Shown: in pieces, positions 11,147-24,900 of the stretch
Position numbering within the stretch: position 1 is the first letter of the stretch
Layout: each line of letters opens with the position of its first letter
Origin: Atherix ibis
Lineage: Eukaryota > Arthropoda > Insecta > Diptera > Athericidae
Direction of reading: 5' to 3'
Assembly: GCA_958298945.1 (NCBI GenBank)
Contig: OY282607.1
Span: 48,089,020 to 48,153,019, forward strand
Length of the DNA: 64,000 nucleotides
The notes under the pieces: generated by a model
The model's database searches: none
What the model was told of the DNA's origin: nothing
The model's input: the letters and a program-made list of their open reading frames with translations, nothing else
Made by a program: the position numbers and the translations under genes

Positions 11147-11161
11147 TATAGGATATGCAAA
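11147..11161. repeat. LINE target-site duplication, right copy
   Basis: Perfect repeat of 8035-8049, six bases after the poly-A tail. Confidence 0.9.
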
Positions 11162-11733
11162 ATATATTTTTATTATTTTATAAATAATATAAAATGTGAA
11201 TGTGTTTAATTCAACAATAATAAAATGCACCACTGACAATAACTGCTGGAATGATTTTATTTTTTCAGCAGCACTAATACAAAAGTTGCCTTTTTTTAAA
11301 AATATTTTATCATTTTAATTATTATATATGTTTATATATATATTACAAAAATATCTTTTATAATTTCACATATAATTTACATTTCAGTATTAATATAATG
11401 TTTACCTGATTGCACCTTAGAATTTTTATGATAACTTGCATTAATGACTTTATATATTCACGATTTATTAGTTTGCTAAATAATTTTTAAATTAAAAAAT
11501 ATTGTAGATCTAATAGCACATCCGATGATTCCAGTAAATATTAATTACCTATTTCGTTTTAATACAATATATACAAATTTATATGTACTACTTCTGTATA
11601 GCCAATTATTGTAATTTATATTAAAATATTAAAATACAAATAAGCAATGTACATAAATTTTTTGTATATAAAATTTCTTTTTTATGTACGGTATGCGGTA
11701 TTCTTAAAAGAAATTCAAACTAATCAACATGTT
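11162..11733. other. AT-rich flank downstream of the NRF-type gene
   Basis: No coding sequence is seen. On the minus strand this follows the stop codon of the acyltransferase gene, so part of it should be its 3' untranslated region. I could not pick out a convincing single polyadenylation signal in such AT-rich sequence. Confidence 0.5.
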
Positions 11734-12195
11734 CTAAATATTTTCAGTTTTAATTTTACGTTTTTTCGTTAAGAATTGTGCTGATAAATTTGAAAATGGT
11801 GCTTCATAAATTAAATGCAACGGAATTGCCAAAATATAACAAAATACAGCAGACGCAATAAAATCAGCTGTAAATCGACTAAACTCAAAATGACTATCTT
11901 TATCTTGTAAGCCTTGCAATAATGTTATTATTATTGGATTAATTAAATAAATCATATAAGTAAGCTTGTTTAAGTGAAAGAATATTTTGTGTGATATGAA
12001 TTTTCCAAAAATTCCACCGCCCCCAAATTGGCATATCAGAATTGTAAAGCCTAGAAAACATCCAAGAAAGTACCTTCCAAACGACTGTTCAATTTGCCAC
12101 AATTCAGTTGGAATTTTTTGTTGAAACTGTAGAGCCATTATCAGTAAAATTATCATAATTACAGATGTAGTTATCCAAGCAAATTTAACTGTTAA
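11734..12195 (-). CDS. NRF-type gene exon 6 (last)
   Basis: Starts LTVKFAWITTSVIMIILLIM after a tattttag acceptor. It contains further membrane helices, HKIFFHLNKLTYMIYLINPI and EFSRFTADFIASAVFCYILA. The protein ends in a lysine-rich tail (LTKKRKIKTENI) and a TAG stop. Confidence 0.9.
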   Translation of the reverse strand, partial: LTVKFAWITTSVIMIILLIMALQFQQKIPTELWQIEQSFGRYFLGCFLGFTILICQFGGGGIFGKFISHKIFFHLNKLTYMIYLINPIIITLLQGLQDKDSHFEFSRFTADFIASAVFCYILAIPLHLIYEAPFSNLSAQFLTKKRKIKTENI

Positions 12196-15100
12196 CTAAA
12201 ATATTTAAATAAATAAAGATCAAAAGAAAGTTTTAAGCAAATATAATAGTAAAAAAATGAACCTTAATTTTATGTTCAGAGTGGTTCCATTTATTAAGAA
12301 AATATCCAGCTAAAATACCTCCAAAATATGGATTCATTCGGACCCATGGTGGTGAATAAATTATATCCTTTTTATCCATCATTACGTCAATTTGAAATGT
12401 TATTTGTTCCTTGTAGTGTATAAACCATGTTAGGCCAACTGATCCAATTGACAAGAATACAAATGATAATTTTGCTAATAAAGATGATCTGAAAATTATA
12501 TATTCAAATTGAATAAGTGAACTTTTAAAAACACAATAATAAACTACTTTGTATAAAGGAAAAGTCCAATAAGGCATATAATAAAGTATTGCATATCAGC
12601 AGATAAATACCATGTCCATGTTCCACACATGTCTTCAACTGGAAAATATCCTTGAATGTATAAAAGATTTCTCCACCAATTATTACTTAAAAGAAAATAA
12701 AAAATTGGATATTAATGATTTACATTTAGTGAAATATTTTGATAATACTTAGGACAGTAGAGGTCCATATTTTCTTCTATAAAGTATGGAGAGTTTTCTT
12801 TCATCAGAATTGCAACCACATGACTAAAAGCAATCGTCATAGCAATTGCTGGAGTAAGTCGAATATATCGGTTAAGAAATATTTTCAAAAATAAGATACC
12901 ATTTTCTATTAGTCCATTCTTTTGGATTTGCTGACTTTGTTGTTCATTTTTTAGAAAATTGTACACTAAAAGAAATGCGCTTATCACGAAGAATGCATCC
13001 ACATAAAAAACACTTAATAAAAATATTTGAATTCGAAAGTCAAAAAATGCCAAAGCTATATCAGCATGATTATTTAGCACAAAAAACGAAAAGAATATTA
13101 TGTGTGCACCTATAATGAAGAAACAAGTAATGGTTCGAAGACCATCTAAGCTTCTTATTAAATTGTTTGGAACATTCATTAACATTAAATTTTTTAAGTT
13201 AATTTTAAATGAAAAACAATTCTTCACAGAAAAAAAAGTTGTTTTTTCTGTAGCAGGAATGAGATTTATAATCAATTCGAATATCAATACAGACAACAGT
13301 CCTCCGATGATAATCCAAACATCATATCTATGCAAAAAATTACTCCACGACATTGTTTTCACTTCAATTACATCAATTGTAACATTAAAAATTTCCTGTA
13401 AGTTTGAATATTGGTTTTCGAAATATATTTGAGACGAACTGAATATATCCTTAATACTACAAGAATAGGGTACACATATCGCTAGTTCTATAGGTATCTG
13501 TAATAAATTATAAACAAAATGGATAAATTAACAGAAATTTCAGTAAAAAAAGTTTTCAACTAACCTTAATATAAGATATGAAAGGAAATTGATTTTTCGT
13601 TGAATAATTTGCATAAATTATTACATAATTTGAACGAAACGGTGATGTCGAATTAAATAAATCCCAATTTGACATTCTTCCAGACATATTGGATAATGGA
13701 CTTGGCAAGTTCCTGTTTATATTATCGCATGCCTGTTTTGAACCATACCAGAAATTTTGTCCAAATATGAAACCATTCTGAGGATGTCCGGATGCATCGT
13801 ACACTGCAAAACACACAAATTTTCTATTCAGCGGTTTTTTTTTAAAGTAAAAGGAATTTGTATGTACACATATATTGATATAAATGTGCAATAGCACACA
13901 CATTCTTAAAAAGTACATCGCATAATATTTATTTTTTTTATGCTGATCTACCAAAAATTTAAAAAATAAGTAGTAATAATAAACTAATTGTTAAAATTAT
14001 GAACATTTTAAAATAGTGAAATTATATTTTAAACTGACTATAAATAATAATATCCATTTTGATAAATAAATATAAAGAAGTGTTAAATACTTATTAATAT
14101 AAAGTGAAACAAATTGATATAAGCTTGTTAGAATAAACATAATTGTTAAATAACAGAAAAATTTAATTAAACATAAAGAAAAACAGAATAATCCAACTGA
14201 AGGAAAGAGAAGCAAAAATTTGTTTATAGACTAGTAAATAGCGATACTATGGTTGTGCATGTTAAATATAAAAAATGTGAAGTGAAAAAAATAAAACAAA
14301 ACAAAACTCGTGTACATGTAGTCAATTGGCAACGTCAGCGCCTGATATGGCCAATGAATCCGCCAACAGTTTCGTCGGGTTGAGAAAAATTAATCCAAAA
14401 CTGTCATCCGACTACAACCACCACCGAACCCGCGTCCAAATAAAACAGTTTATGTTACGCGCAGATAAGCAGGAGAAAGGAGCCCAAACAGGAACTCCAA
14501 GTGGTAAAACCTCCGCCAATCTGCATACGTGACGTCAAAACTTTCCTTTATTTTGTCGCGCTATAGATCAGCAAATTGGGGTAAGTCAGTTCATATGCAA
14601 GGCTTTCAACTGTCAAGGCATATAGAAATAAGCCTTTTCGTGTTGTTATACGTTACCTCCACCATATACGCCCGTTGGCAAAACCAGATCGAGCTGGAAA
14701 TACTCGGATTTCAAGTCCGGAGCATTTCCAACGTAAAGAAAAACGAGATCGATAACAAAACTCTGGCTTTATTTTTTATTGATTTGGAGCCTTATCCGAA
14801 AAATAAAGACATTTTTCGTATAGAATCATTGTTTTACACTAAAATTAGGGTGAAAGAGCCATGTCCCGTTAAGGATATCGCCCAGTACCATTGTTTCCAG
14901 GCTTATGGGCATACTAAGGCCGATTGCACGCATCCGCCGAAGTGCATTAAATGTACATTTTAAGAAGAACATTTATTGTTAACCTGCTCTAAAATGGGAT
15001 CAGCTCCAGCAAAATGTCTCTCTGCAGCCATCTCCGGAATATATTATGCGGCAATAGCTTCTGGCGTTACAAAAGCCGCACCAATAATAATTGGAAATTC

Positions 15101-15923
15101 TCATCATCAATCTCAAAAAATAGCACAAACAATGCCAACAAGAGCACCTGTCATGTAGTAATAGCAAGAATACCATCAACAGCAACAGAAGCAACAACAA
15201 CAACAGCAGCAACAGCACAATAAGAAGCAACAGCAGCAACGACACCAATAATACCATAAGTAGCAATAGCAGCAATAACACCATAAGCAGCAATAACATC
15301 AATAACAGCAACAACACAAACAGCAGCAACAACAACAACAGTAGCAACAATACAATAAGCAGAAAAAGTAGCAATTACATAAACAACAGCAACAGCAGCA
15401 ACAACACCATAAGCAGCAAAAACATCAATTACAGCAACAACACCAACAGCAGCAGCAACATCAACAACAGCAACAACACTAAATACGGCAACAGCAGCAA
15501 CACCACCAACAGCGGCTACAACAATAACATCACCAAAATCACCATAAGCAGCAACTACACTATAAGCAGCAATAACATCAATAACAGCAACAACACCAAT
15601 AGCAGCAACAACAACAACAGCAGCAACAACACAATAAGCAGCAAAAGCAGCAATAACATGAACAATAGCAACAGCAGCAACAATACCATAAGCACCAACA
15701 ACAGCAACAAGAACAACAACAACAACAACAGCAACAACACCAACAGCAGCAGCAACAACAGTAATAACATCAACAACAGCAACAACACTAAATACGGCAA
15801 CAGCAGCAACAACACCAACAGCGGCAACAACAATAACAGCACCAACATCACCATAAGCAGCAAAAGCAGCAATACCACAATAAGCAGCAACAGCAGCAAC
15901 AACATCAACAACAGCAACAACAC

Positions 15924-15958
<35 letters not shown>

Positions 15959-18900
15959 CAATAAGCAGCAACAGCAGCAACAACATCAACAACAGCAATA
16001 ACATCAACAACAGCAACAACACTAAATACGGCAACAGCAGCAACAACACCAACAGCGGCAACAACAATAACAGCACCAACATCATCATTAGCAGCAACAA
16101 CACTATAAGCAGCAATAACATCAATAACAGCAACAACACCAACAGCAACAACAACACCAACAGCAGGAACATCATCAATGATGTTGATGAAGCAATCTAC
16201 ACCAACAGCAGGAACATCATCAACAACAGCAAAACGTCCACATCAACTACCGGTATATATTACACCTTCGATTTCCTCCTCAGCAGATATAACATCCCTT
16301 TTTACAATTCTAACAAAAACCCTTCTTGAACAAATGACATCTCTACTAACCCTTATAGTCAAAGCTCTTACAACTATCGTTAATCGTTTATCATGTTAGA
16401 CACTTTCTATTCAACCTTAATTGTCGTCTCCAACCTTTAATTCCCTTACACTCCTTCTTTGGAATGCTTATTGACTGAGTTCCAAACGACAAGCACTGGA
16501 TTTATTACTACATGACAGATGCATAGACGTAATATTCATTATAGAAACACACTTCAGGTCCAGGTCCAACTTCTACATACGCGACTGCACAATTTTCGGA
16601 ACTAATCACCCTGACAATACTGCCCACGGTGGTACTGCCATCCTCAAGAGAAAATTATCATTTTCTCTTCATTCCTACATTGCAGAAGATTTTCTTCAAT
16701 CCACCGGCATATCAATTGACTGCTCCACTGTCCCATTAACTATTGCCGTTACATATTGCCCACCGAATAAACCCAAAAGCTCCCGTGAATTTGGGTCTTT
16801 TCTCCAAACTCTTGGGAATTCTGTGATTGCTGGTGATGACTTTAACGCCAAACACCAACAATTGGGCTGTCGTATCTCCAATCCCCGCGGGATTATACTT
16901 AACCAAGTGATTCATCTTTTACCTTCCAATTCATCTCTTCTCCGACGCCTACATACTGGCCAACTTCCCGATCTAAGCTTCCTGACATACTCCATTATTT
17001 TATAAGTAGTCCTATGAATATATCCAATATACATAATAATTCCCTCCTAGATCTTAACTCCGATCATGGTCCTGTTCTACTAGACCTCAATTGCAAACCT
17101 AATCCAAAAGCCAACGCTCCAAAACTCATTAATGGCACAATCAACTGGAAGTTATTCAAATAATATATTGACAAACACGTAGACTTACGACGAAGCTTAA
17201 AAACAGAACAAGAATTAGATGATGCGGTACATAATTTGACATGTTTTGTTACAAAACGCTACAACCTCTCCACATAAAAGTATAAATACGAAATATCCAT
17301 AAAACCAGACAAATCAACCACTTACAATTAGGCGACTAATTACAGAAACACGCAAAGCAAGAGTTCATTGGCCACAGACAAGAATGCCCAGCGAAAAAAC
17401 AAAACTGTAAAAAGGACTACACGACGAAATCTCCAAATACAATACAGAACGCTTAAGAAACTACACGTTATCCATCACTCACAAAAAATAAAACTCTATG
17501 GACTGAAAATTTAAATGAATTTTAATTTAATTAAACCGAAGACCTACAATCGAGGCGACTATGTTCGGCTATAACACTTCAATTAGTCAATTTGACAAGA
17601 GTCATGAAAAAAAAATTCCGAAATAATGTCAACAACGATGAATTTAAATTAACTTTGGGAGCAGCACTTTACTCAACAAAGAAGTACGTGCGGCTCTAAA
17701 AGCCGCATTTACCCAACTATGTTATATATGGTTTACGAATAATTTAGATTTCTCCAAGGAATTTTCTTAGCTAATTGTATATAAAGATATTGCCAGACTT
17801 TGTCCTATTTCAAAATGATCTAATTACCTCCAATATGAGAAAGTAACTTTTTAAAAAAGGAATAAATTTAATCACCTCAAATCCTTCCTTACTTTGGAAA
17901 TTCTCCTTAATAAAAATTATCCCGAAACCCATTAAACCTATAAATACATCTTCTTCGTACAGATCCATAAGCCTGCTTCCAACCGTAGCAAAATTCTTCG
18001 ATAAAATTATCCTGAAACGCTTATAGGATAATTGAGAGTAACAACATTATTCATTTGAGTAGAACTAGTATTGTCCAGGCATATCTCTAGATATCTCTAA
18101 TGTATTTAATCGAGTATGGGGACTTGGCCTACTCTGGAAGTACAAGGAAAAATAAGTGGTAAGTCCAACCATTTATTTTCGCATTATCAAATTCCACATT
18201 TCCGAAATATATTTTCAAGTAATTCGTATTCTTACCGGTGTCCCTCAGGGATAGCATTCTTGGCCCTCTCCTTAATAACTGTCACATCACAAAAACCAAT
18301 AAACTGCCTCCTACCATTTAAAAAACGATATTGATTCCCTTCAATACTGGTTGAGAAAGTAGAGAGTGAATATCAACGAACAAAAGATTATTCATGTTAC
18401 TTTTACTCTTTGCTTCTATCAAAAATTGTCTGAGCAATTGTCGATGGTTTCTACTGTATGATCCAGCACGACCTCAATGTTCCTTACATTCGTGAATTAT
18501 AAATTATTCCATTTTCCATAATAAACCTTTATATAAGAGAACTGTCCTCGCTTATGGTCCCCGAAAATATATATTGATGTTTGAAGAGGCAATGGCTACG
18601 AGATTTCCTAGTTTTAGGAAATTAAATTTAGAGTAAACCTCACGATTCAGAGAAGCATCAATGGATGCTTACTCTCGTTTTATGCTTCATGTTACTGTTC
18701 CTTAATTTAAAAAAAAATCTGCTTATTATTGTATTTATTATATGTACACACACGTAGCAAAGAAGAATTGTAATATCGTTTGTATAAAAATGGTAGAGAA
18801 TGAAGCCCTGTGGAACACCAGCGAATATCGCAGACATATTTGAAAGTTAATCGGAATGGTTTACTTTAAAGTGTTTATTTGGAAGAACAGATTTGAGAAT

Positions 18901-21900
18901 CTTCTTAAGTGTCTAGAGTAACTTCGGATGATGACTCGACCAAAAACTTGATTTATATCAAGAAATATATCGGGCCAATACTAAATTGGCTTAAAATACT
19001 TTTAAATCGACAACTCGATGACATTGCTGGGTAGTGGAGTGTTTGGAGCAGACACAAAAATGATGGGTTCAATGTAAATTTGAATATTTGAGATTTATTG
19101 GTCTGTAATAATTGAATAATTTTAATAATTGTAAATTTTGAAAGGATGGAGTTACACTTATATACAATAGAATAGCAAGAAAATTGATCTCTCTTTTAAG
19201 GAGTTGTTACAGTATATTGGAGGTGTTAGGTTACAGTCGGGCGCTTTATTTTTGAGAAGCAATTTGATGGAATTTGTAATTTAAGAGGGAGTGTTTGCTT
19301 TTGGGTAAAATACTCATTGGAAAGGGAAATGTCAGTTTTGTTTTGATTTTAATAGAATGTTTTCTTTTTTTTATAAGATAGAAGTTGGTGTGTAGCTGTC
19401 CGTTTTGTTACATTTTCTGTGAGTGTTAAAGTGTAGTTAGTTAAAGCTCTCTGAATAGTAATTTAAAATATCTTCATGCAGTTCCCTTTGGAGTTTGTTC
19501 AGTTTTCGTTTTGTTACTGGTGAAAGCAGATTCATGAGTTTTTCCAAGCGGCTCTTTGCGTAGGCGTTTGATGTTAATATTTTTTGTGTTCTATTTTTAA
19601 ACATTTACGTATGTCTAAGTACTTATTAATAGCACAGTGCGCATGCGGGAGACATATTGCCAAGTAGATGCTTCAAGTGCTGGCATTTTAACCACAAAGC
19701 TTTTGATTGCAGGAAGAGAGTAGACCGCAGGAAGACCTGCTTTAGATGCGGACAAGAAGGGCACAACGCACCAACGTGCAAGGAGCCTCCCAACTGCATC
19801 CTCTGCAGGGTGAAGGATCTAAAGAGTGACTGTAACCATACAGCCGGGGGCTAGAAATGTCCCATCTTCCAAAATGCCTGAATAGCTGCTCAGAGTACAG
19901 AAAATGAGAGTACTACAACTTAATCTCAACCACTGCAGGGCTTTGAACTGGACGTTGACGTGGCTATGCTGTGCGAGCAGTATGACAACCTTGAGACCCA
20001 ACCATGGGTTTCAGACAGCACAAAAAAGGCAGCAATATGGGCATGCGGTAGACTGCCTTTCGAACAGCTACCAACTAACCCCACCTCATGGTTTGTTAGG
20101 GCCAAGATAGGAGGGGTGTACCTGTATAGCTGCTATGCTCCACCGAGTGCTCAGATTGATATGTTTGAAGACTTCCTGGACACTCTCGCAGAGGACGTGA
20201 GAAGACACGACCCGGTTGTAATCGCCGGAGACTTCAATGCCTGGTCCAATGAATGGGGCAGCCGTAAGTCTGATAGAAGGGGTGAAGCACTGCATGAGGC
20301 TTTCTCAACACTTAACAGCACTCTCATGAATGAGGGAACTGCGAGCACCTATCGCAAAGGAGCCGCGAACCCCATTATCGACCTGACGTTCATTAGCAGT
20401 ATCCTAACAAAAGGGGGCTGCGAATGGAAGGTCGATGAAGAGTTCACAAATAGCGACCATCAAGCTATAATCTGGGAAATCAACAACAGTCCCAGAAGCG
20501 GGTGGCGTCAGACACCCACATGGAGACAGCCAATGGGCTGGAACAGCAAATGCTTTGATGAGGAGACCTTCAGGTTGATGATGAGCGGATCACCAGCGTT
20601 CCGGTCAACAACTGCCGAGGGCATCACAGAAAAGGTAGCAGCGACCCTGGTGGCAGTCAGCGATGCGTCGATGCCAAGGAGTCGCCCGATCAACGGTCGA
20701 GCAGCAGTCTACTGGTGGAACCAGACCATCGCCCTACACCGGCGAGCATGTCTTAAGGCAAGAAGGCAACACCAACGTACCCGTAAGCGAGACAGGGCCT
20801 CTACAGAGGAACTCAGACGGACCTACGAAGAGAAAAGGCGCCTTCTCGGAAACGCCATCAACTCAAGTAAACGAGAATGCTGGAAGAAACTCTGTGCGGA
20901 AGTGGACCGAGACCCGTGGGGCAAACCGTTTAAGACGGTCATGCATAGGATTAAAAGCCTATCCGCAACAACACCAACCTGTCCTGAAATGATGCATCGA
21001 ATAGTAGAACATCTGTTCCCGGAGAAACCAGAACTCCCCGACTACCACCCGGAGGATGAAGAAGTGGAAATTACTGGAGTGACCATGGAAGAGCTTATGA
21101 GGGCCTGCAATAGACTGCAGAATGGCAAGGCACCAGGATCAAGCGGCATACCAAACATTGCACTGAAGAGTGCAATTGCTGCCAGACCAGACATGTTTAT
21201 AAGCATGTATGACGCCTGCCTGCGGCAAGGTATATTTCTGACTCGATGGAAGCAACAAAGATTGGTTCTTATCCCAAAAGGGAAGAAACCACCGGACGAA
21301 CCAACATCCTATCGTCTACTTTGCATGCTAGATTCGGACGGGAAGAACTTGGAGCGGATAGTGGCCGACAGATTGGAGCAATACAGCGATTCTCAACTTT
21401 CCAAATTCCAATTCGGATTCAGGAAGGGGAGATCGACCATCGATGCGTTGGAACTCGTCACAAACATCGCAAAGGAAGCCATCTCAGGAAAGAGATGGAA
21501 AGGCGGTTACAAAAAGTATTGTCTCATTGTCACCCTGGACATCAGAAATGCTTTTAACTCGGGCCGCTGGGATTGAGTCCTGGAGGCTCTTAAGAACATG
21601 GGGGTGCCCTACTACCTACGGAGGATGGTCAGATCATACTTCAGTGATCGACTTCTACACTACGAAACGGAGGATGGACCAGCGGAGTATGGGGTCACGG
21701 GTGGGGTACCTCACGGCTCTGTCCTGGCGCCACTCTTGTGGAACGTCATGTACGACGGCCTACTCCATCTGGAATTACCGACGAACAGAACGCTCGTGGC
21801 CTTCGTGGACGACGTAGCGGTTGTCCTTGTAGCCAAACACCTGGAAGATCTGGAAGCCGCATTCTCCACCACCATCCGGAGGATAAGACAGTGGATGACA

Positions 21901-24900
21901 TCGGCAGACCCGTCATTGGCGGAACATAAGACCGAAGCACTCCTCGTAAGTAGCCGGAAGAAAATGGAGACCATTACCATAAGAGTAGGCGATCACGACA
22001 TCCAGTCGCTACCCTACATAAGGTATCTAGGAGTCGTTTTGGATGCCAGACTCAACTACAAGAAGCACATCTTCAGCGCCAGCAAGAAGGCATCAGCAGT
22101 ACAGGGCGCACTTTCGCGGATAATGCCCGATATCGGAGGCCACAGGCAAATTCGCAGACGACTACTTGCAACTGTAGTTACCTCCGTCCTGCTATACGGA
22201 GCACCAGTGTGGGCGAAATCGTTAGAGCTAACAACATACCGCAAGACAATGTCATCAGTCCAGCGGCTCTCAGCGATCAGGGTGGCATCAGCATACCGAA
22301 CGGTATCACACGATGCGGTCAACGTTGTGGCATCATGCCCACCCATCGACATCCTGGCAGGAGAGCGAGAACGCCAATATCGAAGAAAGAAGGAAGAGCG
22401 GCGAAAGGTCCTCTGTGAAGAGGAGAGACCCGAGAGTCTTCGCCTCTGGCAAGAAAGATGGGGCAGCTCGACGAAGGGTCGGTGGACCCATCGACTGATC
22501 CCAGATGTCACCAAATGGGTCACTCGCCTGCACGGGGAAGTCGGTTACTACATCACCCAACTCTTGACTGGACATGGATGCTTTCGGGCGTACTTGCACA
22601 GATTCAAGAGAACAGACTCGCCAAACTGTCTTCGCTGCTACGATGTGCTGGAAGATGCCGAGCACGTGTTCTTCCAATGCCCCTTTTACGAGGGGATACG
22701 GGCAGAACTGGAGAAAAATCTGGACCGTTCCATCAGTCCAGAAAACATAGTGGAGTGCATGCTGAAGAACCAATCCGCTTGGAACAAAGTTGCAGAGTAC
22801 GCGGAACGTACGAAGAATAGGCTGCGAGGTGTCATAACATCGGGACAGCAGTAAAATATAATAAATAGTAAATTATTATAAGAACGCCCCGGCGAAGTAG
22901 TATTTACAAAGAGTGCGTCCGGGGAACCATTGTTCCTAGAGCAAGGGTAGAGGTACAGGTTAGGTTTTAGCGAGGTAAAAATCCCGCATAACTCGTCTGA
23001 CAGGCAGGAGGCCTCCCAGTCGAGTACCTTTTGAAGGTTTCCCCCTGTACCTCAATAATCTAAATAAAATAAAAAAAAAAAAAAAAAAATATAAAAAAAG
23101 TACTAATCAATAGGGTATTATTATCAGTAGATTTGCCAATTTATTAGTCTCAGCATGATAGTTTTTAAAATAGGTTGAGAGACTATAATCAGAAAAATAG
23201 GCCTATAAACGGACTTCAAATCAGAAAGGAATTGTGTGTGTATATTGAAGGAATTAACGGGGTCTTGTTATAAAGTAATCTAATATATCTGGCACCTTGG
23301 ATCGGAAACTAAGATTACTTACTAAGGAGAAGATGAAAGTAACAAGTATCGATTCTTTACGTGGAGATCGGTGAAAAATAATATACGAGGTCTGTTCAAA
23401 GAGTATTGCGAATTTTGAATTTCCGCAGGTTACGTATATTCGATTTTCGATTTTTTGTGGCGTTATGTTGGTACTCATGTCTCTCACCGATACTGATAAT
23501 GTCGGCCATTTTGAATGTTCAGTTAATTTTTGACAGCTGATTTGCTTGCACTTGTTTTGGCTCGTCTTCGACTTTTGCCCATTCCAAAAAATGGATCAAA
23601 GAATCTGTATCAAATTTTGTGTGAAAAACTGTGGCATATGGTGACTGACTGTGGCATATAGTGAAGCTACCTTGGACCGAAGCAATGTTTATCGGTGGTA
23701 CAAAATGTTCTCAGAGGGCTGCGAAGATGTGAACGACGAAAAGCGTGCCGGACGCCCGAGCATGTCAACAACAGACGAAAACATTGATGAAGTGAAGAAA
23801 ATAGTCGAATCACCGTTAGAGAAGTTGCTGAGGACTTAAACATATCGATTGGCTAGTGCCATTCGATTTTTACCAATGATTTGGCGTGAGACGGGTCGCC
23901 GCGGAATTTGTACCAAAATTGCTCAATTTCGACCAAAAACAGCATCGCATGTTTCCAAATTTGTTCCAAAGGGTCATAACTAGTGACGAATCATGGGTTT
24001 ATGGTTATGACGTGCAAACCAAAACTCAATCATCCCATTGGAAGCTGCCGCACGAGCCAAGACCGAAAAAAGCGCGCCAAGTTCGGTCGAATGTGAAGGT
24101 TTTGCTTACAGTTTTCTTCGATTACAGGGACGTGGTGTATCATGAGTTCTCGCCACAGGGAATAACGGTCAATAAGGAATATTACCTGCAAGTTATACGC
24201 AAGTTGCGCGAAGCAATCCACCCAGATACGCCCGGATTTGTGGAAGAACAAAAATTGGCTTTTACACCATGATAACGCTCCTGCTCACGCATCGTTGCTT
24301 GTGCGCGAATTTTTGGCAAAAAACAACATACTAATAATGCCGTAGCCGCCGGATTCCCCAGATCTAGCCGCCTGTGACTTTTTCTTGTTCCCGAAACTGA
24401 AGAGCACCAGATTCTAGACTTTAAAAAAACTTCTTGTACAATATAATTAGGAATTTTCCAAAATTCTTAAATTGAGACTGTACCATATCTTCTGTTCTTT
24501 GGTTATTGTGGTATGTAATGAGCAATAAGTATTTTATTCTTAGTGATACGATATCGTCCTGAAAAATAGAAATCTCATTGCCTTTGAGAATAAAAGTATA
24601 ATACGATTGCATAATACTATTATATATTGTATCTGCATAAGAAAAATATAAACTACAACATATCAGTTTTTAGATATTATCTATTTTAATACCATGAAAC
24701 TATGTGAATATTTTCAAAGAAATTGTAAGCTTTTTCTATAAAAATAAATTAAGATGACTAGTAGATCATGATTTTAAGAAATTTACTCTGGTCAAAAAAG
24801 ATATGCCAGCATCTCCAACAAAAACACAAAATTGAATTTAATGAAAGTTATCTTCAACATCTTTAAATCTACTCTTAAATACATTTTCTACGGAGCATAA

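Larger units (their letters stand above)
14290..18715 (+). mobile_element. decayed jockey LINE with expanded CAN repeat
   Basis: A full-length-scale jockey-type element: gag-like ORF1 (14326-14963), a very long CAN-triplet tract (about 15130-16235), AP-endonuclease (16440-17150) and scattered RT remnants (17960-18715). The RT pieces include a recognisable LTGVPQG at about 18232. Frameshifts and stops are frequent, so it is old. It lies inside intron 1 of the NRF-type gene, antisense to that gene. Confidence 0.82.
19633..23097 (+). mobile_element. R1-clade LINE, 5'-truncated, GC-rich
   Basis: A non-LTR retrotransposon with the end of ORF1, a nearly whole ORF2, a 3' untranslated region of about 240 bp and a long A tail (about 23063-23097). 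The flanking direct repeats aagtacttattaatag (19617-19632) and aagtactaatcaatag (23098-23113) look like a target-site duplication with two mismatches. Its codons are much more GC-rich than anything around it. It is in a host intron, not in rDNA. Confidence 0.9.

Noticed and set aside
13100..13432. 110-codon plus-strand ORF
   Set aside because: It is antisense to exon 3 of the NRF-type gene, whose splice structure and motifs are convincing.
15555..16178. 207-codon poly-leucine ORF on the minus strand and 223-codon Asn/Ser ORF on the plus strand
   Set aside because: Both are by-products of CAN-triplet repeats, which stay open in several frames. No start context or conserved domain.
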